Assembly: GCF_900104535.1 (NCBI RefSeq)
Contig: NZ_LT629710.1
Location: 1,054,001-1,118,000 of the forward strand
From: Nakamurella panacisegetis
GTDB lineage: Bacteria > Actinomycetota > Actinomycetes > Mycobacteriales > Nakamurellaceae
Length of the DNA: 64,000 bases
Direction: 5' to 3'
Part shown: positions 23,540-32,777 of the stretch, in pieces
Position numbering within the stretch: the stretch's first letter is position 1
How the letters are laid out: each line of letters starts with the position of its first letter
The notes under the pieces: generated by a model
Databases searched by the model: none
Told to the model about the DNA's origin: nothing
What the model saw: only the letters and a program-made list of their open reading frames with translations
Translations under genes and position numbers: made by a program

Positions 23540-24280
23540 ATGACCACCGACAGCCGTCCGCGGACCACCGAGAGTCGTCCGCGCCTCGGCGCACTCGCGT
23601 TCGCCGAGCGTGCCCGCCGGATCGCCGGGCACCAATCCCCCGAAGCCGCCCTCGAGCAGATCGTCGCCTTGGCCCTCGAGAGCGTGGACTGCGAGTACGC
23701 CAGCATCACTCTGGTCCACAACGACGGTGCACTGGAGACGGTGGCCAGCTCACACCCGGTGGTCGATCAGGCCGACGCCCTGCAGTACGAGCTGTCCGAG
23801 GGGCCGTGTCTCACGGCAGCGGAGACGAACGGCGTGTACCTCATCCCCGAGACGGCCACCGACCCCCGCTGGCCCAACTGGGGCCCCCGCGCGGCCGAAC
23901 TCGGTCTGCACAGCATCTTGAGCATCCACCTGTTCACCGACCGGCAGGTGCTCGGGGCCCTCAACCTCTATGCTCGCCCGTCGTACCAGTACAGCGAGGA
24001 CGACATCGAGGCGGCGCAGGTGGTCGCCGCCCACGCGTCGGTCGGCCTCGCCCGCTCCCGCAGCGAGCAGAACCTGTGGCGCGCGGTGGACTCGCGGCAC
24101 GTGATCGGGCAGGCCCAGGGGGTGCTGATCGAGCGGTTCTCCCTCCAGCCCGAACAGGCCTTCTCGGTCCTCAAGAGGTACTCGCAGCAGCACAACATCA
24201 AGCTGCACGAGGTGGCCGTCATCCTGCTCCGGACCGGCTCGCTCCCCGGCGACGGGGCCGAGACCGAGCCGGTGTCCTGA
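23540..24280 (+). CDS. GAF and ANTAR domain RNA-binding antiterminator-type regulator
   Basis: The 246-residue protein has a GAF domain (about residues 25-165, with ELSEGPCLTA and LSIHLFTDRQVLGALNLYA) and a C-terminal ANTAR domain (about 175-235: RHVIGQAQGVLIERFSLQPEQAF, then LKRYSQQHNIKLHEVA). ANTAR domains bind paired hairpins in leader RNA and cause antitermination; the GAF part senses an unknown signal. The ATG at 23540 follows GGAGAGG. The combination is very common in actinomycetes. The target RNA is not obvious in the window. Confidence 0.9.
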   Translation: MTTDSRPRTTESRPRLGALAFAERARRIAGHQSPEAALEQIVALALESVDCEYASITLVHNDGALETVASSHPVVDQADALQYELSEGPCLTAAETNGVYLIPETATDPRWPNWGPRAAELGLHSILSIHLFTDRQVLGALNLYARPSYQYSEDDIEAAQVVAAHASVGLARSRSEQNLWRAVDSRHVIGQAQGVLIERFSLQPEQAFSVLKRYSQQHNIKLHEVAVILLRTGSLPGDGAETEPVS

Positions 24281-24317
24281 GGTTGCCGCCGTCGGCTCGT
24301 CGCACACAGGAGCGCCA

Positions 24318-24821
24318 GTGACCGGGACCCGCACGCTCGTGCTGCTCCGCCACGCCAAGTCCGGTTATCCGGGCGGGGTCCGCGACCACGAGCGGCCGCT
24401 GGCCGACCGGGGACGCCGGGAGGGCGCCCTGGCCGGGGAATGGATGCGGGCGCACCTCCCGCCGATCGACGAGATTCTGTGCTCGACGGCGACCCGCACC
24501 CGACAGACCGTCGAGGTGGCCGGGCTGACGGCACCGATCCGCTTGTCGGACCAGATCTACGAGGCCTCGCCCGACCAGGTGCTCGGCGAGATCGCCGCCA
24601 CCGACCCGTCCGTCAGCACCCTGGTCGTGGTGGGCCACGCGCCCGGGCTGCCCGCGCTGGCCGCGGACCTGGCCGGACCGCGCAGTGACGCGGATGCCCT
24701 CGACCGGATGTCGACCCGGTTCCCCACCGCGGCGGTGGCGGTCTTCGAGGTCGACACCGCGTGGGCCGAGCTGGGCTGGCAGGACGGGCGGCTGGCCCAG
24801 TTCCACATCCCGCGCGGATGA
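24318..24821 (+). CDS. SixA-type histidine phosphatase
   Basis: The 167-residue protein begins TRTLVLLRHAKSGYP; RHAKS is the histidine phosphatase motif with the phospho-accepting His. A second conserved His is in VVVGHAPGL (about residue 104). Length and motif match the SixA branch, which dephosphorylates phosphohistidine in phosphorelay proteins in E. coli; actinobacterial substrates are unclear. The GTG start follows AGGAG. The stop overlaps the start of the GH1 gene (ATGA), so the two form a coupled pair. Confidence 0.85.
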   Translation: MTGTRTLVLLRHAKSGYPGGVRDHERPLADRGRREGALAGEWMRAHLPPIDEILCSTATRTRQTVEVAGLTAPIRLSDQIYEASPDQVLGEIAATDPSVSTLVVVGHAPGLPALAADLAGPRSDADALDRMSTRFPTAAVAVFEVDTAWAELGWQDGRLAQFHIPRG

Positions 24822-26158
24822 CGTCGCCGTTCCCGCACCTGCGGTCCGACTTCGAGTTCGGGGTCACCACCTCGGCGCTGGGGATCGAGGGCGGCGCCGA
24901 TCGGGAGGGACGCACCCCGTCCGTGTGGGATGCCGTTGCGGCCGCCCCCGGGCGGATCGTCGACGGCACGACCGGCGCCGATGCCGTCGACCACCACACC
25001 CGGTACGGGCCGGACATCGATCTGCTGGCCCGGCTGGGCGCTCAGTCCTATCGGTTCTCGGTGTCGTGGTCCCGGGTCCAACCCGGCGGCGTCGGCCCGC
25101 CGAACCCGGCCGGGCTCGCCTTCTACGACCGGCTTCTCGACCGCCTGCTGGAAGCCGGGGTCGACCCGTGGGTGACGCTGTACCACTGGGATCTGCCGGT
25201 CGAGCTGATGATGCAGGGCGGGTGGCTCGACCGTGACACCGCAGACCGTCTGGGCGACCTGGCGGTTGTCGTGGCCGATCGCCTGGGCGATCGCGTCCGG
25301 CGGTGGACCACGATGGCCGATCCCGTGCTGCACATGGGTTACGGCCATGCGGTCGGCGTGGACCCCCCGGGCCTGACCTTGCTGGGCGAAGCGATCGTGG
25401 TCACCCATCACCTGCTCCTGGGCCACGCGCGGGTCCGGGCCGTACTGGCCGGCGGCGGGCACCAGGTCGGCATCGCCAATCACCACACGCTGGTCGGGTC
25501 CGCTTCGGACACGCCGGCCGACCGCACCGCCGCCGCCCTGTACGACAGCTATCACAACCGTCAGTTCACCGACCCGATCCTGATCGGCCGGTATCCGCGG
25601 CTGCTGCAGAACCTGCTGGACCGACAGGACGGCCTGGTGCAGGACGGCGACCTGGCGGCCATATCGGCGCCGCTCGACTTCTACGGCGTCGACTACTTCC
25701 ACCCGACCACGGTCGCCGCCGCACCCGAGAACAACTCGATCCCGTTCGCCATCATCCCCACCCCCGACCGGCCGGTCACCGATTTCGATGCCCCGGTGGA
25801 GCCGGCTGCGCTGACCGCCGTACTGGTCGAACTGACCCGCCGGTACCCGCGGCTCCCGCCCTTGTTCGTGACCGAGAACGGGGCGGCCTACGACGATCGT
25901 CCGGGCGAGCCGGACACGGCCCGCATCGAGTATCTCCGGGCACACCTCGCGGCCGTCGACGACGCGGTCGCCGCCGGGGCCGACGTCCGGGGCTATTTCC
26001 ATCGCGGCCTGACCGACGCCTGGGAGGGCACCGAGGGGTACACCCGGCAGTTCGGTCTGGTGGCGATCGACCCGATCACCGGGGAGCGCACCCCCCGCGC
26101 CTCGTACGAGGCATTCCGTGCGTCGATCGCCGGCCACCGGGGCCCGCCGCCGGGGTGA
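24818..26158 (+). CDS. Divergent GH1 family protein (beta-glucosidase-like) with altered acid/base motif
   Basis: The 446-residue protein is GH1 over its whole length: FEFGVTTSALGIEG, YRFSVSWSRVQP, LYHWDLP, FVTENG (nucleophile Glu353) and a C-terminal FGLVAID with TPRASYEAF. The usual T-x-N-E-P acid/base motif is instead T-M-A-D-P (residues 165-169), so the Asn-Glu pair is Ala167-Asp168. The N-terminal sugar-binding Gln (Q-x-EG) is Leu, and the usual DNFEW loop reads TDAWEGTEGY. It may be inactive as a hydrolase, use Asp, or act on an unusual substrate. The ATG at 24818 overlaps the SixA stop. Confidence 0.88.
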   Translation: MTSPFPHLRSDFEFGVTTSALGIEGGADREGRTPSVWDAVAAAPGRIVDGTTGADAVDHHTRYGPDIDLLARLGAQSYRFSVSWSRVQPGGVGPPNPAGLAFYDRLLDRLLEAGVDPWVTLYHWDLPVELMMQGGWLDRDTADRLGDLAVVVADRLGDRVRRWTTMADPVLHMGYGHAVGVDPPGLTLLGEAIVVTHHLLLGHARVRAVLAGGGHQVGIANHHTLVGSASDTPADRTAAALYDSYHNRQFTDPILIGRYPRLLQNLLDRQDGLVQDGDLAAISAPLDFYGVDYFHPTTVAAAPENNSIPFAIIPTPDRPVTDFDAPVEPAALTAVLVELTRRYPRLPPLFVTENGAAYDDRPGEPDTARIEYLRAHLAAVDDAVAAGADVRGYFHRGLTDAWEGTEGYTRQFGLVAIDPITGERTPRASYEAFRASIAGHRGPPPG

Positions 26159-26227
26159 GCCGGGACCGGGGCGGACGACTCCCCTCGGATCCGGCGGAAT
26201 CACCACCCCGGGCGCGCGATCGAGACG

Positions 26228-26233
26228 TACCGT
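26228..26233 (+). promoter_or_regulatory. -10 element of a probable leaderless promoter
   Basis: TACCGT (TAnnnT type) ends six bases before the metallopeptidase ATG at 26240, and no Shine-Dalgarno sequence is present, so transcription probably starts at or next to the start codon. Confidence 0.5.
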
Positions 26234-26239
26234 ACGTCC

Positions 26240-27238
26240 ATGACCAGAATGTCCCGGTGGGTCGCGTCGGCCCTGCTCGCCACGCTGGTCACGGCCTGCT
26301 CGACGACGGCCGGCGGGACCGCCGTCACCGGGACGGCCCCCGTCGTCGCGTCGAGCTCGGCCGGGGCTCGCCCGATGCCGCCGGCCAGCGTCCCGATCAG
26401 CAGCGCGGCACCGAACACCGGGCCGGCCAGCAGCGTGGCCCCGATGAGCGTCGGCCCGGTCAGCTCGACCGCCGCACCGGCCGGCACCACCGTGGTGACC
26501 GTGACGGCCTCGACCACCGCCACCCCGACCCCGACCCCGACCCCGACCGTCACCCACCGCGCGACCCCGACCGCCAGCCCGACCAAGACCACACCGACCA
26601 GCCACTCCAGCACCGCGGGGTCGAGTTCGTCTCCGATGTGTCCCGGGGTATCGGCCTCGAACGTCAACGCGATTGTCAGCTGCCTGAAGGCCTCAGTCTC
26701 GGACTACTGGTCGGGGCAGCTGAATCAGGTCGTCGACCAGGATGTGATCGTCGATCCCAGCACGTCGCAGGTGCCCTCGGCCTGCCGATCGGCGCTGACC
26801 GCCGCCCCGGCCTTCACCTGCCAGGTCAACGACACCGTGTACATCAACCAGAGCTTCCTCGACCTGGTGATCCACGAGTTCGGCACGGCCGACATCCCAT
26901 ACGCGCTGGCGTCGGTCGTCTCCCACGAGATCGGCCATGTGGTGCAGGCGGCCGTGAAGCAGCCCGGCTATGACGAGGCCGGCACGTCAGACGCCATCTC
27001 GCAGCGGATCGAGCAGCAGGCCGACTGCCTGTCCGGCGTGTGGGCCCACTCGCAGGCGACCAAGAACAAGGGCTTCGACACCAAGGCGTTCCAGACGGTG
27101 TCCAAGCAACTGATCACCGACATCAGCAGCAACCCCGAGGTCGCCACCCACGGCACCCCCGACCAGCGGGCCGCGGCCATCCTGCGCGGCCTGTCGAGCG
27201 GCACCCCGCAGGGCTGCCAGCTGGCGACGTTCTCCTGA
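26240..27238 (+). CDS. Lipoprotein neutral zinc metallopeptidase-like protein
   Basis: The 332-residue protein starts with a lipoprotein signal (LLATLVTACS, Cys about residue 20), followed by about 110 residues of Ser/Thr/Pro/Ala-rich linker that includes a PTPTPTPT run. The C-terminal domain has INQSFLDLV, the zinc motif HEIGH (SVVSHEIGHVVQAAV) and QRIEQQADCLSGVWA, where the Glu three residues before ADC is the likely third ligand. This is the neutral zinc metallopeptidase family (YpfJ-like). It is probably exported and lipid-anchored at the outer face of the membrane. Substrate unknown. Confidence 0.88.
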   Translation: MTRMSRWVASALLATLVTACSTTAGGTAVTGTAPVVASSSAGARPMPPASVPISSAAPNTGPASSVAPMSVGPVSSTAAPAGTTVVTVTASTTATPTPTPTPTVTHRATPTASPTKTTPTSHSSTAGSSSSPMCPGVSASNVNAIVSCLKASVSDYWSGQLNQVVDQDVIVDPSTSQVPSACRSALTAAPAFTCQVNDTVYINQSFLDLVIHEFGTADIPYALASVVSHEIGHVVQAAVKQPGYDEAGTSDAISQRIEQQADCLSGVWAHSQATKNKGFDTKAFQTVSKQLITDISSNPEVATHGTPDQRAAAILRGLSSGTPQGCQLATFS

Positions 27239-27321
27239 GCGGTGCCGACGCCGGCGAACGTGGAGGAGGTGGAAACGACCGGCCGATCGAGAGCCGCCTG
27301 CGGGGACGCCCGGTGGGACCG

Positions 27322-28098
27322 TCAGCCGGCCAACGCTGACGTCAGGGCGGCGTGCAGGGACGGGCCGGCGACCAGCCAGCCGGTGGTGGCGTCGGTGAGC
27401 CGGGTCGCCGTCATCAGCGCACCGGCCTCGGTTGCGATCAGCCCGCCTGCGGCGACATCCCAGTGCTGCACGCCCTCCTCCCAGTACGCGTCCAGTCGTC
27501 CGGCCGCCAGTTCGCAGAGGTTGAGCGCCGCCGAGCCCATCCGACGGATGTCGCGGATCTGCGGCAGCAGCCGGGCCACGATCGCCCCCTGCAGCGCCCG
27601 CCTCGACGGTGAGTAGCCGAAACCCGTTGCCAGCAGCGAACGATCCAGCGACACCGGTTCGTTGACCCGGAGCCGCCGCCCGTCCACGAAGGCGCCGCCA
27701 CCCCTGACCGCCGTGTACATCCGCTTCTGCACCGGGTCGTACACCGCGCCGACCAACCCGCCCTCAGCGTCCTCCGCGGCGATGCTCACCGAGAAGTTGT
27801 CCAGCTCGTACAGGTAGTTGACGGTGCCGTCCAGCGGGTCGATCACCCAGGTGACCCCGGACGATGACGCGCGGGACGCACCCTCCTCGCCGATCAACCC
27901 GTCGTCCGGGCGTTCGGCCGAGAGCATCTGCACGATCAGCGCCTCGGACGCCCGGTCGGCGTCCGAGACCGGGTCGGTGGCCGAGGATTTGGTGTCCAGC
28001 CCCTCGACGTTGCCGTACCGCGACAGCAGTTCGGCGCCGGCCGCCCGGGCGGCGCGTACGGCGAGATCGAGCAGGACGGACGGATCAGCAGCGGTCAT
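27322..28098 (-). CDS. Inositol-monophosphatase family phosphatase
   Basis: The 258-residue protein has the metal-binding motifs of the IMPase family: DPVSDADRASE, GEEG, WVIDPLDGTVNY (about residues 83-94) and HWDVAAGGLIATEAG near the end. Members dephosphorylate inositol-1-phosphate, or histidinol phosphate in some actinomycetes; the substrate is not settled by sequence. The ATG at 28098 is nine bases after GGGGAGG; another ATG immediately follows that site and is less likely. It lies upstream of, and in the same direction as, nothing of the ABC operon: a terminator hairpin separates it from the transporter genes. Confidence 0.88.
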   Translation of the reverse strand: MTAADPSVLLDLAVRAARAAGAELLSRYGNVEGLDTKSSATDPVSDADRASEALIVQMLSAERPDDGLIGEEGASRASSSGVTWVIDPLDGTVNYLYELDNFSVSIAAEDAEGGLVGAVYDPVQKRMYTAVRGGGAFVDGRRLRVNEPVSLDRSLLATGFGYSPSRRALQGAIVARLLPQIRDIRRMGSAALNLCELAAGRLDAYWEEGVQHWDVAAGGLIATEAGALMTATRLTDATTGWLVAGPSLHAALTSALAG

Positions 28099-28125
28099 GC
28101 CCGTCATCCTCCCCGAGAACACGAC

Positions 28126-28156
28126 GACGCCCGCAACCGGACTGGTTGCGGGCGTC
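28126..28156 (-). terminator. Perfect 13-bp stem hairpin after the ABC operon
   Basis: GACGCCCGCAACC-GGACT-GGTTGCGGGCGTC lies 17 bases after the stop of the ATPase gene and just before the inositol phosphatase start. No T-run follows. It is a good candidate for ending transcription of the transporter operon. Confidence 0.7.
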
Positions 28157-28172
28157 GCCGACGACGAGACGG

Positions 28173-29243
28173 TCAGGCCGTGGCCAGCACCGGGCTCGGA
28201 GCGATGGTCACATCCACCGTCACCCCCGGCTGCAGGGCAACCGTTTCCCCGACCGACATCTGGGCCAGCAGGATGGTGCCGTCAACCAGCCGCGCCTGGA
28301 CCCGGCCGTGGGCCCCGAGGAAGCTGGTGCTCAGCACGGTGGCGGTGGCCAGCCCGTTCCCGGCCGGGTTCGGGACGAACCGCACGGCCTCGGGCCGCAC
28401 CAACGCCTCGACCGGACCGGACGTGGGGGAACCGGGCAGCAGCGGGACATTGCTTCCCAGCACCGAAGCCACGGCGCCGGATGCGATTCCGTGCACCTTG
28501 TTGGTCAAACCGATGAATCCGGCGACGAACGCGGTGGTCGGGGCCGAGTAGATGACGTCCGGCTTGTCGATCTGCTCGATCTTCCCGGCCCGCATCACCC
28601 CGACCCGGTCGGCCACGGCCAGCGCCTCCTCCTGGTCGTGGGTGACGAACAGCGTCGTCGTGCCGACCTCGAGCTGGATGCGCCGGATCTCGTCCCGGAG
28701 CTGGACGCGGACCTTGGCGTCCAGCGCCGACAGCGGCTCGTCGAGCAGGAGCACCTTGGGCTGGATGGCCAACGCCCGGGCCAGCGCGACGCGCTGCTGC
28801 TGTCCGCCCGACATCTGGTGGGCGTAGCGATCGGCGTGGTTGTCCAGGCCGACCAGCTCCAGGTACTCGACGGCCCGCTTGTTGCGGGTTGCCGAGTCCT
28901 GTCCACGCAGCTGCAGACCGAACGCGACGTTGTCGCGGGCCGTCATGTGCGGGAACAGCGAGTAGGCCTGGAACACCATGCCCATGTCACGCTTGGCGGT
29001 CGAGACGCTGGAGATGTCCTTGCCGCCCACCACGACCTGCCCGGCGTCGGCATCCTCGAGGCCGGCGAGCACCCGCAGCGCAGTGGTCTTGCCGCAGCCG
29101 GACGGCCCCAGCAGGACCACCAACTCGCCCGGCGTCATGTCAAGGCTCATGCCGTTGAGGGCATGAACATCGCCGAACGAACGGCGCAGGTTCCGCAGTT
29201 CGACCCGGACTCCGGCCCGAGCCGGCGCTACCGTCGTTGTCAT
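28173..29243 (-). CDS. ABC transporter ATPase, PotA/FbpC type
   Basis: The 356-residue protein has Walker A GPSGCGKTT, signature LSGGQQQ-type (here MSGGQQQRVALARAL), Walker B VLLLDEPLSALDAK and the switch His in FVTHDQEEAL. The C-terminal third is a TOBE-type regulatory domain (VEALVRPEAVRF). It powers uptake by the two permeases encoded just upstream. The frame is open further upstream, but the ATG at 29243 gives the normal N-terminus. It is the last gene of the operon. Confidence 0.9.
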   Translation of the reverse strand: MTTTVAPARAGVRVELRNLRRSFGDVHALNGMSLDMTPGELVVLLGPSGCGKTTALRVLAGLEDADAGQVVVGGKDISSVSTAKRDMGMVFQAYSLFPHMTARDNVAFGLQLRGQDSATRNKRAVEYLELVGLDNHADRYAHQMSGGQQQRVALARALAIQPKVLLLDEPLSALDAKVRVQLRDEIRRIQLEVGTTTLFVTHDQEEALAVADRVGVMRAGKIEQIDKPDVIYSAPTTAFVAGFIGLTNKVHGIASGAVASVLGSNVPLLPGSPTSGPVEALVRPEAVRFVPNPAGNGLATATVLSTSFLGAHGRVQARLVDGTILLAQMSVGETVALQPGVTVDVTIAPSPVLATA

Positions 29244-29280
29244 GCTTGATCCCCAATCCCGGGAACTCGATCGATCGTGG

Positions 29281-30249
29281 TCATAGGGCCTGAGCGCTGC
29301 TGGGCGTCGGAACCGGACGCAGGTCACCCCGCACGCCCGTGGCCAGCACGCCGCCGCTCCCGTTCTTCCCGCGGGAGCGACGATTCCCACGGTTGCCGAT
29401 GAAGCTGAATCCGAACATCAGGACAAAGCCGAGGACGAGGGACACGAGCGACAGCACAGCGGTCAACTTGGGATCGGCGCCCGCGCTGTTGCCGAGCGCA
29501 CCGAGGGCGACGGCGAAGTTGTTCTTCAGCAGCAGCGAGGCGACGGTGAACTCGCCGAGGACCAGCGCCACCGTCAGGAACGACGCCCCGATCACGCCGG
29601 CCTTGATGTTGGGCAGCACGATCTTCCACATCACCTTGCCCCACGAGCAGCCCAGGCTGCGGGCCGCCTCCGACAGCGTTCGCACATCGATCGCCGACAG
29701 ACCGGAATCGATGGCGCGGTAGGCATAGGGCAGGGCCAGGATCACGTAGGCGAAGCAGAGCCAGATCGAGCCGGTGGACAGGACCTTGCCGATCACTCGG
29801 TAGACCGGGGCCAGACCCACCACGAGCACGATGGCCGGAATGGTCAACGGCAGCAGGCAGACGAATTCCACCAGTTTCTGGGCCTCCGGCACCCGGAGAC
29901 GGATCCAGGTCATGGTCGGCACCAGCAGCAGGACGGTGAGAACGACCGTCACCAGGCAGAGCAGCAGGGTGATCCAGAAACCGTCGACCAGATCCGGCGC
30001 CGCCGCCCGCAATTCGGACGCGTGGAAGAGCGTTCCCCACGTCGACCAGGTGCGGGTGCCGTTGAACTTGCGGGTAGAGAAATCGAGCAGACCGACCAGC
30101 GGGAGGAGGAAGAACCCGAGAACGATCAGAACGATAATCCAACGGCTGATGGCCTGCTTCCGGCGGAATGCCGCCCGGATTTTGCGCGGGGCCTTTCCGG
30201 CCGGGACGCCAACGGCGGTGTCTTCCTTGGCCAGAGTCATCTCAGCCAT
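29281..30249 (-). CDS. ABC transporter permease 2 (polyamine/iron/phosphonate class)
   Basis: The 322-residue protein has a Lys/Arg-rich cytoplasmic start, then about six membrane helices, with the EAA-loop motif of binding-protein-dependent permeases around LSEAARSLGCSWGKVMWKIVLPNI. The start at 30249 follows GAGGAGG by eight bases and overlaps the end of permease 1 by 13 bases. The two different permeases together form the channel. Confidence 0.88.
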   Translation of the reverse strand: MAEMTLAKEDTAVGVPAGKAPRKIRAAFRRKQAISRWIIVLIVLGFFLLPLVGLLDFSTRKFNGTRTWSTWGTLFHASELRAAAPDLVDGFWITLLLCLVTVVLTVLLLVPTMTWIRLRVPEAQKLVEFVCLLPLTIPAIVLVVGLAPVYRVIGKVLSTGSIWLCFAYVILALPYAYRAIDSGLSAIDVRTLSEAARSLGCSWGKVMWKIVLPNIKAGVIGASFLTVALVLGEFTVASLLLKNNFAVALGALGNSAGADPKLTAVLSLVSLVLGFVLMFGFSFIGNRGNRRSRGKNGSGGVLATGVRGDLRPVPTPSSAQAL

Positions 30250-31133
30250 CGTGAAGCCCTCCTCTGCACCCGATAGTAGATCCACATGAGAATTGCGACC
30301 ACGACCACCATCAGCAAGGCCAACGACTTCGCGAGATTCGCGTTGCCCGAGCCGGTCTCGGAAATCAGCGCGTGTCGGATCTGCAGAGGAAGGATTGGAT
30401 CAGTGGTACCGATCAGCGCGGCCGCGGTGGCGAACGAGGAAAAGGCATTGGTGAACAACAGCAACAAGGACCCCAGAAAGGCGGGAGCCAGCAATGGGCC
30501 GGCCACCCGACGCCAGAAGACCCAGGTCGAACCGCCGAGCGATTCGGTGGCCTCCCGCCACTGCGGACGGATGCCGTCCACCGCGGGCAGGAAGATGATG
30601 ATCATCAACGGAATCTGGAAATACGAGTACACGAGCGTCAGACCGGGCAGGCTGGGCAACCAGTTCGGGTCGATCGTGTAGTTGAGTTCCGCCTGCAGGA
30701 AACGTCCGACGATCCCGGTGCGGCCGACCGTGAAGATGAACGCGAAGGCCAGCATGACCCCACCGAACTGGGCCAGCACGGACGACGCGGAGGTCATGAC
30801 GCGACGCAGCATGCCCTTGGGGTTGCCGGTGGAGATCACATAGGCGGCCGCGCCGCCGACGACCGCCCCGATCAGGGCCGAGTAGAGCGAAAGTTGGAGC
30901 GACTCACCCAATGCCGACAGGATCGGGGACGTGTTGATCGCCCTGATGTTCTGCAGCGTGAAGCCGCCGGTATCGGTTTGGAACGCCCCGACGATGACGA
31001 TGACCGTCGGGACCATCAGGAACAAGATCGTATAGACGAAGAACGGGGCGACGCCCAGTCTCGGGCCCACCCGCTGGAGCAGGCCCCCACCAGAGGTGGG
31101 AGCCTGCTCCGTCTGCGCCGTGGTGACGGTCAC
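30237..31133 (-). CDS. ABC transporter permease 1 (polyamine/iron/phosphonate class)
   Basis: The 298-residue protein has six hydrophobic segments, beginning with FFVYTILFLMVPTVIVIVGAF. Its EAA loop reads WREATESLGGSTWVFWRRVAGPLLAP. It lies 43 bases after the binding-protein gene and overlaps permease 2, so the four genes form one operon. Confidence 0.88.
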   Translation of the reverse strand: MTVTTAQTEQAPTSGGGLLQRVGPRLGVAPFFVYTILFLMVPTVIVIVGAFQTDTGGFTLQNIRAINTSPILSALGESLQLSLYSALIGAVVGGAAAYVISTGNPKGMLRRVMTSASSVLAQFGGVMLAFAFIFTVGRTGIVGRFLQAELNYTIDPNWLPSLPGLTLVYSYFQIPLMIIIFLPAVDGIRPQWREATESLGGSTWVFWRRVAGPLLAPAFLGSLLLLFTNAFSSFATAAALIGTTDPILPLQIRHALISETGSGNANLAKSLALLMVVVVAILMWIYYRVQRRASRWLR

Positions 31134-31176
31134 GATCGACCGCAGGAGCGCTGGGTGATCACGGTGACGGCCGGGA

Positions 31177-32463
31177 TCAGCCGACGGCCTTGGCCCAGTT
31201 GGCGGCCAAGTACTTGTTCGCGGCGGTGTTCTGCTCGGGCGTCATCGACTGGATGTCGCCGGTGATGGCCGGGAGGTTCTTCGCCGCCGCGGCGTCGAGG
31301 GTTCCGGCCGTCTTCATGGCGTTGTAGAGAATCGGCAGTGCGCCGCCCTTCATCCAGAAGTTCTGCGCCTCGGCCGAGTACAGGTACTCCTCCCACAACC
31401 GAGCCGCGGCCGGGTGGGGGGCGTCCTTGTTGATGGCCTGGTTGTAGTACGAGGTCAGCGTGACGCCCTTGGGGGTGAACGTCTTCCAGGTCAGGCCGGC
31501 CTTGGCTCCGGCCTGGGTGATGGCCAGCTGGTTGTAGGACCAGTCGAAGACGACGCCGATGGAACCGGCGGCGACCGCCTGCGACGAGGACTTGGTCGAG
31601 GAGAGGGTGCCGGCCGCCTTGAGCGACTTGAAGTAGTCGACGCCCTTGGAGATGTCGGACAGCGAGCCACCGTTGGCCAGCGAGGCCATCATGACGGCCT
31701 GCAGCGGGGAGTTGGCCTGTGTCGGGTCGCCGTTGAGGGCAACGAGGCCCTTGAGCTTCGGGTTGGTCAGATCGGCCAGCGAGGTCAGTTCGCCCGTCAG
31801 GTCGGCGTTGTAGCCGACCGACATGACGCCGGTGTAGTCGTTCACCCAGAGTCCGGTGGACTCCTTGTTCGCGGCCGGGATGTCCTTCCAGGCAGCAACC
31901 TGGTACGGGGCGAAGTACTGGGTGCTGGCCAACGCGACGGCCGAACCGACGTCGAAGACATCCGGTGCCTGGTCGGTGCCCTTGGCCGTCTGGGCGGCCG
32001 AGATCTCCTGGGCACTCGAGGCATCCGGCAGCAGCGAGGTCAGCTTGATCCCCGGGTACTTCTTCTGGAAACCGGCGATGATGTCGGCGTAGTCGGCCCA
32101 GTCCGGCGGCAGGGCGATGACGTTGAGGGCGCCTTCCTTGTTGGCCGCGGCGACCAGCGCGTCCATGCCACCGAGAGCGGCGGCAGAGGTTGCCTTGGAG
32201 GCGTCGGAGGTGCTGCCGCCGGCCGGGGCCGACGAGCTGCCGGAGGCAGCCGGGGCGCTGGACGAACCGGCGGGCGCGCTGGACGCGGCCGCGCTGGAAC
32301 CGGAAGCGGCCGGAGCGGAGGCACTGGAAGCGGCAGGAGAAGCGCTGGTGGCGGGGCTGGACGAGCTCTTGGATCCACAGGCGCTGACCACAAGGGCCAG
32401 CACGGCGAGTCCGGCGATGGCGCCGGACTTGCTCAGTGCACTACGGGAAGTCACTACTCGCAC
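31177..32463 (-). CDS. ABC transporter substrate-binding lipoprotein
   Basis: The 428-residue protein has a lipoprotein signal (LALVVSACGS, Cys about residue 29), a long Ser/Ala/Pro-rich linker, then a periplasmic-binding fold (LNVIALPPDWADYADIIAGFQKKYPGIK, and APDVFDVGSAVAL). The fold is of the class that binds polyamines, ferric iron, thiamine or phosphonates; the ligand cannot be named. The GTG at 32463 follows AGGAGG by five bases; an ATG right after the same site leads to a stop within four codons. It is the first gene of the operon. Confidence 0.88.
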   Translation of the reverse strand: MRVVTSRSALSKSGAIAGLAVLALVVSACGSKSSSSPATSASPAASSASAPAASGSSAAASSAPAGSSSAPAASGSSSAPAGGSTSDASKATSAAALGGMDALVAAANKEGALNVIALPPDWADYADIIAGFQKKYPGIKLTSLLPDASSAQEISAAQTAKGTDQAPDVFDVGSAVALASTQYFAPYQVAAWKDIPAANKESTGLWVNDYTGVMSVGYNADLTGELTSLADLTNPKLKGLVALNGDPTQANSPLQAVMMASLANGGSLSDISKGVDYFKSLKAAGTLSSTKSSSQAVAAGSIGVVFDWSYNQLAITQAGAKAGLTWKTFTPKGVTLTSYYNQAINKDAPHPAAARLWEEYLYSAEAQNFWMKGGALPILYNAMKTAGTLDAAAAKNLPAITGDIQSMTPEQNTAANKYLAANWAKAVG

Positions 32464-32777
32464 TTCATCCTCCTGATGACATTGGGAACCTGCGGAGCGT
32501 CACGCTCGAAAGTGACGAGTTCGCGTTGCACAGGGGTCCGCTCGGTGAACTGATCCAGAACGTAGCAAGGGGAACCCCCTGTGGGAATGCCGTGCATGTT
32601 TCGATTACGCAACTCGTTGCACCATGCGCAACCACTTTGCCCCATTTTTCCCCCATTTCGGAGGTTTCAGCGTGGAATCGCGACTGATTCGGTTCGGACC
32701 CACGCTTCACGCGGTGCCCCCGGCACGCACCGGAGCGCCCGACCGGGGTCCGTTCGACCGGCCGTAGGCTGCGCCCC
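32464..32777. promoter_or_regulatory. 314-bp divergent promoter region between ABC operon and LLM gene
   Basis: No gene is seen. The region contains GCAAC-TC-GTTGC (32609-32620) followed by another GCAAC (32628-32632): three half-sites of one pentamer, a possible operator for the transporter operon. TAGGCT at 32765-32770 ends seven bases before the oxidoreductase ATG, consistent with a leaderless start on the plus strand. Confidence 0.4.
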
